From assembly GCA_037349105.1 (NCBI GenBank), contig JAYJMM010000123.1:2852001-2916000 (forward strand): DNA of 64,000 nt, in the 5' to 3' direction. The notes under the pieces were generated by a model that was given only the letters and a program-made list of their open reading frames with translations, did no database searches and was not told the DNA's origin. Both the position numbers and the translations under genes were made by a program. Origin of the DNA: Limnomonas spitsbergensis (Eukaryota; Chlorophyta; Chlorophyceae; Chlamydomonadales). Each line of letters opens with the position of its first letter. Position 1 is the first letter of the stretch. Positions 58,701 to 64,000 of this stretch are shown here, piece by piece.

Positions 58701-61124
58701 TAGGACGTATTCCTCATCTGCGACTGTTTAGTATGAAACCTAGTCTTAGGTGTCCCTTCTGTCAACATGCATGTTTCCCTCTCTCTGCCTCGTCATGATT
58801 GCCTCCAGGTGTTCATCCCTCTTTAGCCAGCCAGACCTCGGGGGACCTGAGGCCGTGATGAAATGCTTCAGCTGCACAGTCAACCTCGATGGTATCTGCA
58901 CGGATCAGGTAACCCCCATGCTGGTAAATTATGGACAAGGTCTGATCATAGGTATATCAATGGGAAGGCCCTTGGGACCGCCACCCGAGTTTCGTGTTGC
59001 ATCTTTTCTTTGCACGGGTCATGCGGAGGTTTGGATTTGGCTGAGCACCCCGCCTAGTATGGTGGAACTGTAATGCAAGAGTAGGAGGGGTGAGAGAGCA
59101 GGGAATGTGCCAATGAGGGAGAGTTTGCTTTGAGCATTGCAATTGCATGGCTGTTGCGCAGCCGGCTTGCCGCTTTGTCATGCAACGCCAAAACATGTAA
59201 GGCAGACAAAGGTGCTGAAAAGTTCGCCATCAACCATTATTTCTCTGCCACGTTAGATTGTCCTTTTTATTTGTCTGCTTTCCTGCCTCCCTCCTTCCTT
59301 TTGCTCTGAACAGGACGGTTGGGCATCCGCACGGCCTTGTTGAATGTTGAGCAAGGCCCGGGGTTGCGAGTGGTGCAACGTCGTTCCTTGCTTTATTTGC
59401 TGCATCTCTCCCAAAGTTGGGCATGCATACTGACATGCCTGTTATGCTGACTGCTCAAAGCTGCGCAGTCTTCTGTTGCGAAAATTGTGCTTGTCTGCAT
59501 GACCATGTGTCACACTTCTCTCGCGGGTCAGCATTTGCCTTTCTGCCTTGCCAATGAGTGCCGGTACTCCATCGTCCTCCTTACTCTTGCGATGTAACAT
59601 GTGCCATGCATCTTGCATTCATTCGACCTTGCTTGATACTCAAACGATGCTTGCCATGTGCGGTGTGCTGTTCTGGTGCCGGCTTTTTTAGGTTAGTGTA
59701 TGACTGCATGCTGGTATCTCATTAGACTCTATAAGCATGCCTGCCGCTCCGCCCATTCTGCATGCTTTCGGCCCCGCTCCTCTATATACATCCCTTGTGC
59801 GCTGGTTACACGCACGGCCGGTCCTTAGTTCGAAGCGGTGGGTTCGAACGCTAGGTCGGTCGCACGCAGTATGCAGCGACAGGTCAGCCACGGTCCTGTC
59901 TTGCTTTGCATTTTATCTGCGCCATGTACCTTTGTCACCGTTGGCCTGTCATGCCCTATCCAGGCATGTGCACCTACCAGGCCCGGCTGCTGCGAAGAGT
60001 CAGCGGTCGTTCAAGTCATTGTGCTTGCCCGCCCGCACCCAATTCTGCACGCTGCATTTGCTCCGCCCATTCTGTATCCTTGCTTTCTGTCTCACCCAAT
60101 TATGTAAGCGGTTTGGCGCATCCTGTGCTCTGCATGGCCGACCTAAGTACCTAACCACGTGCCAGTGCCGAATTCGGTGTCACAGGCCCGGCCACCACGA
60201 ACTCCAGTCCAGCCTTGTGGCCAGAAAAAACAGAGGTTCGCGCTCTTTCAAAAACAAGAAATCTGCACAAATTGGGCCGAACGCTGCAGGCACGGACGAG
60301 AACTTCTATGTCAAACCTGGTTTCACGTAAAGACAGAAATTTCAGGCCGTCGGGCAGCCTCAGGCCGACTCCTGCTGCCCCGCTAAAAGGAAAAGATTCG
60401 GCATCCGCCACAAACTAGAACGCTGCAAAAATGGGGCCGAACGCAGCCGGCACAGACGATAACGCGGACTTCGAAACGTCCACGCGAATCTGACTGAAGA
60501 TGGTTGTACAATCCTTGAAAACCTGGTGTTTCTTCGAAACTCGGGTAGACCAACACCAGAACTCTGCCTACTGCTACCATTGCTTGTCAGTCCCAGCAGT
60601 TTTAATTCCCCTCTATGAATTTATTACTGGGCGCCACAAGGTGTAAGCCAAACATGCTGACAGCATCAAGACAGGGGGAACTGCTGCCCACTGTGTCAGT
60701 TACGCCTTCCAAGCTATTCTGTCATCCACGATGAAACTATTAAGCATGCATCCTGCATACACCCTGTGCAAGTGTGCAGGACTCCTGCGCCCAGCCTCCC
60801 AATGTGACTGACGCGGGCAAACCCTACAAGGCGGGCAAAGAAGATATTATGAAGTGCTGGGACTGCATGGTGAGTGCAGGCAGGCCAGTCTATCAAATCA
60901 CTGACGGTGGTAGAGGAGATATTGGAGATATTGTCCTTGTGGTCAATAATGGCACAGGCGTGTCCATTCCGGAAGACAGGATTTTGACCAAACAGCATGT
61001 TCCAGGCAGGATTTTTGTCATGCCCCAAGTAACCTCTTCCACACAGTGCCTACTAACTGCCTAGGCAGATGCTGAAGGCGAGGAGAAGAAAACAAACAAA
61101 GGACACGTCAAAACTGGCACATAA
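46789..61124 (+). CDS. Secreted glyoxal/galactose-oxidase-like copper-radical oxidase with CBM2-like module, Ser-Pro repeats and Cys-rich tail (~1,350 aa)
   Basis: Sixteen exons: 46789-46857, 47388-47541, 48129-48357, 48780-48829, 50361-50446, 50809-51084, 52003-52286, 53066-53387, 53793-53912, 54335-55420, 55562-55742, 56455-57318, 58195-58277, 58809-58908, 60780-60869, 61065-61124. The signal peptide joins exons 1-2 (hydrophobic FSVVVSAILLLF, then SGTAES). Oxidase residues ~45-530: radical Cys in DDIFCSGHS, Tyr in MRWYPS, Tyr-His in RLYHSTA and His in SVTHSF match the Cys-Tyr cofactor and copper ligands of glyoxal oxidase, which makes H2O2 from aldehydes or alcohols; the DUF1929 domain follows. 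Then come a Pro/Ser linker, a CBM2-like domain, fourteen 14-residue repeats, and Cys-rich modules. Phases agree except for one surplus base in exon 10. The last exon and exon 1 are the least certain. Confidence 0.82.
49433..49680 (+). repeat. TTATTTCGATCTC interspersed tandem array
   Basis: TTTCGATCTC or close variants recur about ten times in a higher-order unit of roughly 100 bp (CATGTGATGGCCTTCTG, then GGTCAGCCCTC). It lies in the 1.5-kb intron 48,830-50,360 of the oxidase gene. Confidence 0.9.
50145..50240 (+). repeat. Short GAGGGCAGCATTAAA repeat
   Basis: GAGGGCAGCATTAAA occurs twice (50,166 and 50,198 region), followed by the related CCCGAGGGAAGGC. Same intron as the TTTCGATCTC array. 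Confidence 0.6.
52478..52985 (+). repeat. Higher-order tandem repeat in oxidase intron 7
   Basis: ACACAAACATGTCTGCCCTT occurs five times (52,480, 52,617, 52,675, 52,812, 52,870), plus a variant near 52,935. It is interspersed with (GCTAGT)n/(GGGCTA)n. A ~195-bp block is duplicated almost exactly. The array ends in TAGGGTTAGGGTTTGGG, a telomere-like string. Intron 52,287-53,065. Confidence 0.9.
54089..54180 (+). repeat. Dispersed repeat B, copy 3
   Basis: GGGCCGTTGGACAGCCATTG, then CGGGACTAAACCTTGACCGG and GGCTGGGGGCCCGAGCAACA. It lies in oxidase intron 9. Confidence 0.8.
54440..55335 (+). repeat. CT-rich coding tandem repeat (Pro/Ser linker of the oxidase)
   Basis: The plus-strand frame reads [20 protein letters not shown] in variable repeats from about 54,543 to 55,320. 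It then runs into [20 protein letters not shown]. The upstream oxidase frame enters the tract one base out of register. Long Glu/Gly-rich frames on the minus strand are mirror images of the repeat. Confidence 0.85.
55358..56612 (+). other. CBM2-like carbohydrate-binding module of the oxidase
   Basis: Split over exons 10-12. [20 protein letters not shown]; then [20 protein letters not shown]; then IAGEAWQKL and [11 protein letters not shown]. The pattern is an opening Cys-x-Val-x-Tyr, GW, a central WN, and a closing F-x-[IL]-NG-x-x-C forming the terminal disulfide. It follows family 2 cellulose/chitin-binding modules. Identity with known CBM2 is low by eye, so this is a fold-level proposal. 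Confidence 0.6.
55812..55896 (-). repeat. Dispersed repeat B, copy 4 (inverted)
   Basis: The minus strand reads GGGACCAAACCTTGACCGGC and then GGCTGGCC at the far end. It is the only inverted member. It lies in oxidase intron 11. Confidence 0.75.
56650..57250 (+). repeat. Fourteen 42-bp coding repeats ([14 protein letters not shown])
   Basis: Fourteen in-frame copies of a 14-residue unit with only scattered substitutions (KP for KR in copy 3, TP for SP after copy 7, LQR in copy 14). Many Ser-Pro pairs suggest hydroxyproline O-glycosylation, as in chlorophyte wall proteins. Regular KR dipeptides add a positive charge every 14 residues. DNA-level homogeneity implies recent unequal exchange or conversion. 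Confidence 0.95.
57862..57956 (+). repeat. Dispersed repeat B, copy 5
   Basis: GGTTGGCCGCTGGACTGCCA, then CATACCTTGGCCGGCCTTAG and GTGGCCCAGGCAGCAGGCTT. It lies in oxidase intron 12. Confidence 0.75.
59240..59387 (+). mobile_element. Retroelement family A tail, diverged
   Basis: A pyrimidine-rich stretch, then ACAGGACGGTTGGGCATCCG, CACGGCCTTGTTGAATGTTG and AGCAAGGCCCGGGG, with GTGCAACGTCGTTCC at the end. It keeps the family order but is degraded, so it is an old copy. It lies in oxidase intron 14 (58,909-60,779). Confidence 0.6.
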
Positions 61125-62362
61125 GCCCAATCTGCATACTGGTCTTTTCCTTGGACTGACAAGGTTGTGTTAATATTTTATACTATGAGCTAATTACTCC
61201 TGATATGATCAACCTTGTACTTTCATAATTCGTATTTGCATTTCCCTATGAGCTTTCCTGCTTGAGGAGCTTGATAACCAATTATTAGATCCCCAAGCCA
61301 ATACATCAAAATTGCCTCACCACTGCCCTTCACCTGCCCGCCACCGCCCTTCACCCACCCAGGGCAAGCATCGCTCGTACAAGTGGGGAACCGACTTGTG
61401 CGGTAACGCTATCCAGCTGCATAAGAGCTAGGTGGCCAGGGCGTAGGGCCATGGCATCAGAGCCTTGTTCATGGTTTCAGTTTTTAAACGAATCTATAAA
61501 AATAACGACAGCCGGTATTTAGCTCTGAATCCTTTGTTATCATCCTGTTATCATCAAGAAATTTACTAGTGTCTATCGATCTGAATAGATCGTACTCCAC
61601 TGAGACCACAATTTCACATGTATTTGAAATTGAATTTTGAACAATGCTTGCCTGCCTTGGTCCGTCCACTGAAATGCTACCGGCCTGTCTGCCTGCGTGC
61701 CTCCATCCATGCTTCAGGTGCTCTCACTAGGACCACACTCTTTGTTGCCGACATAATTGCGTCAGGCACCACAATATCTAGATGCGATCCCAGATCTGGG
61801 TGTGAAAATTTGAATTTGATCGCCTAGATTTCTGCTTTGCTATGTGCCAATGAAATCGGGTCATGAATATCAACATGTAGGAGGCAAGAGGCTTTTTGTA
61901 GGACCGCCTCTCAAAGTCTGACACAAACCGGTATTAGAGAAACAAAAACATTGTAGCAGAGCCCTTAAGCCTGCCACGGCTCAGGCACACAATGATGCAA
62001 TTATGAATGATCCGGTGTGTTGTAAGCTTGCAAACACTCTCGTAACTGCTTGAGAACCACAGATCCGGGGATTCTGAATCAGGGTTCCCCGCATCTGATA
62101 GTGTTCCTTTCTGAGATAAAAGGGATCGTAGGCATCTCAGCAGGGGTCATGGAAGATCTGAGCGTATGATGCATCTTTCGATGCCGGTATATTTGAATGC
62201 CGAGGATCTGAGTAGCAGCCAGCGGCTGCGGTACGTGGGTGGTGCTTCAGCTACCCTTCAGCTACAAGCGGTGCATGGTCTGCGACACACGACAAAGCAT
62301 AGATCGCAGGAACACATCCCTGACTAAGCGTAGCCGATTGGATTGAAGAAAAACACGGCACT
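61125..62362. other. Intergenic region between oxidase and NEMF
   Basis: Oxidase 3' UTR and NEMF promoter/5' UTR are expected here. Mostly unique AT-richer sequence. No gene or strong repeat recognised. Confidence 0.45.
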
Positions 62363-64000
62363 ATGAAACAACGCTTTAGTAGTGTCGACTGCGCGGCTGA
62401 GGTGGCGTGCCTGAACCAGAGACTGCTTGGACTGCGCCTGGCCAACGTATACGACCTGAACGCGAAGGTGTTTAGAAGAAGTCCCTCGTTATTCAGATCT
62501 GAAATATCCACTGGAAGGTCGATCATGCCTCCCCGCCCCGGGCCACCCAATAAGAGCTCGAGTATTACTCACCCCTTGCCAATGTATTGCCTAGACCTAC
62601 GTGCTCAAGCTTGCCAGGAGTGGAGAGGATGGCGAGAAGGTGTTCCTACTGCTGGAGAGTGGCGCGAGGTTTCACACCACAGAGGTGGGACACGGGGGTG
62701 ATGTATGTGGTGTAACGCAGTGGAGGTTCTGATGCCATGCAGGCTGCGGCGGATGGCGCTATGGCATGCAATTGTGTGAAGACGGATGTTGCTGTGCATG
62801 GGCTCATGAAGCAGTGAAAGCATCTCTATGCAGGTGGGTCGTGCTATGGTCTGCATGACGCATGCCGTGGGAGGGTGCGCTCCCATGCCAGCAGGGCTTA
62901 CTGAAATATAGCAACGCTTAGATACCGGCAGGACATGCCTCCCTGGGAATCCAGTCAGTGTTATGCTGCAGCGCTCCTCAGCCACAATGCACTGACATAC
63001 TGGCCACGGATGAGGGGACCTCGTAGCATGTCCAGAACTCAAGATGCTACGGCCGAAGACCGTATGACTATTATTTTTGGTCCCCATGGGCCCAGAGGTG
63101 GCCGCCTGGCAGCACCTCAAATGCGTTATGGTGTGCACTGTAAGAAGGCCAAGGCCAATGTGTGGATGTCAACCTTGAGCTGGCTGGAATGGCGGTATGT
63201 GAAATCTGCAAAAACTGTTACGGGCAGACCCTGAGCACGGGATGACAACAGCTTGCGTGCCTGGGTGGGATGCAATGGATCTCAGGAAAAGCTTCACCCT
63301 CTCCCTTGGGGCTAAAGCCTGCCTGCCACTTAATCCCCTCTCGATGCCCTGATCCGCGTACATTTACAAGAGGCTCAGAATACGGACAGCAGGGCTGCTT
63401 CCCAATATTGCACACGAAACCTTGGACAGACATGCCCATTTAAGGTTGAATGGATGGGATCGGATGGGACCTGCATGGCGTCTGCATGGGATGGGATCTG
63501 GACCAGGGCTCATTCAAGAATGCGTCCTCTCTGCTGGACAGCGGATGCTAGGCACGGGTCACCCAAGTGCGCCCCTCCCGCCCGCCCAACAGAGCCTGCC
63601 CCTGCACGCACAAACGCGCTCGACTTAGCGGCACAACAGCATCCGCCCTGTTTGCCCTAGAGCGCCCACCCTTGCCGCTTAAGGGTCCCAACCCGCAACG
63701 TTTGGAAAGTGAACAAGTGTGTGTCTTGTTGTTTACAGCTCCTGCGAGACAAGCCCGACGTGCCGTCCAACTTCACGTTGAAGCTGCGGAAGCACATCCG
63801 CACTCGCCGCCTGGAAGCTGTGCGGCAGCTGGGTGTGGACCGCATGGTGGACTTCGTGTTTGGGTCAGGCGAAGGCACGTACCACCTCATCCTGGAGATG
63901 TACTCACAGGTGGGGGAGAGGGGGGGGGTGGATCCGGATCTGGAAGGGTGGTTTGGACCTGGTGTTTGTGTTTGGATCTGGCGACGGCCTGTACCACCTG
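62363..64000 (+). CDS. NEMF: NEMF/Rqc2 (NFACT-family ribosome quality-control protein), N-terminal part
   Basis: Exons 62363-62467, 62595-62684 and 63739-63909, all phase 0 with GT-AG ends. The protein reads MKQRFSSVDCAAEVACLNQR, LLGLRLANVYDLNAK, then TYVLKLARSGEDGEKVFLLL, ESGARFHTTE, then PSNFTLKLRKHIRTRRLEAV, RQLGVDRMVDFVFG and YHLILEMYSQ. This is the start of the NFACT-N domain of Rqc2/NEMF/Tae2. The protein binds stalled 60S subunits with peptidyl-tRNA, recruits the E3 ligase Listerin and directs C-terminal Ala/Thr tailing. The gene runs off the right edge, where a partial repeat of the exon-3 motif begins. The start matches the family N-terminus exactly in position. Confidence 0.93.

Noticed and set aside
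59835..59870. tRNA-like GGGTTCGAACGC string
   Set aside because: No matching acceptor, D or anticodon stems could be drawn around it.

Overview
This is nuclear DNA of a eukaryote, most likely a green alga. Every real gene is cut by many GT-AG introns. There is an interstitial array of the plant/algal telomere repeat TTTAGGG, and secreted proteins carry Ser-Pro-rich linkers of the kind found in chlorophyte cell-wall proteins. Class Trebouxiophyceae is my guess, not a demonstration. Gene models were built by hand from splice sites and reading phase.

Layout. (1) 1-24,062, minus strand: 28 phase-consistent exons of midasin (MDN1/Rea1), the giant AAA ATPase that strips assembly factors from pre-60S ribosomes. 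All six AAA modules and the start of the linker are present; the acidic region and MIDAS domain lie beyond the left edge. Several introns are swollen by their own repeat families. (2) 25.2-26.2 kb: a frameshifted zinc-finger ORF that looks transposon-derived. (3) 27.6-32.15 kb, minus: an intact eight-exon MOSC-domain (mARC-like) molybdenum protein of 336 residues. (4) 32.2-38.4 kb: a repeat-rich accessory region dominated by 3' ends of one non-LTR-like retroelement family. (5) 38.47-39.05 kb, minus: a mitochondrial ribosomal protein of the mS38/COX24 type, head-to-head with (6) 39.54-42.73 kb, plus: a Rab18/RabC-type GTPase. (7) 42.7-46.7 kb: decayed LINE sequence and more retroelement tails. 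(8) 46.79-61.12 kb, plus: a large secreted copper-radical (glyoxal/galactose) oxidase with signal peptide, Pro-rich linker, a CBM2-like module, fourteen copies of a 14-residue Ser/Pro/Lys/Arg repeat and a Cys-rich tail. (9) 62.36 kb to the right edge, plus: the first three exons of NEMF/Rqc2.

The genes do not form an obvious pathway. Three relate to translation (midasin in 60S maturation, mS38 in the mitoribosome, NEMF in ribosome-associated quality control), but neighbourhood means little in such a genome. The most unusual object is the oxidase fusion. The most useful repeat finding is the retroelement family whose short coding tail is conserved between two copies.
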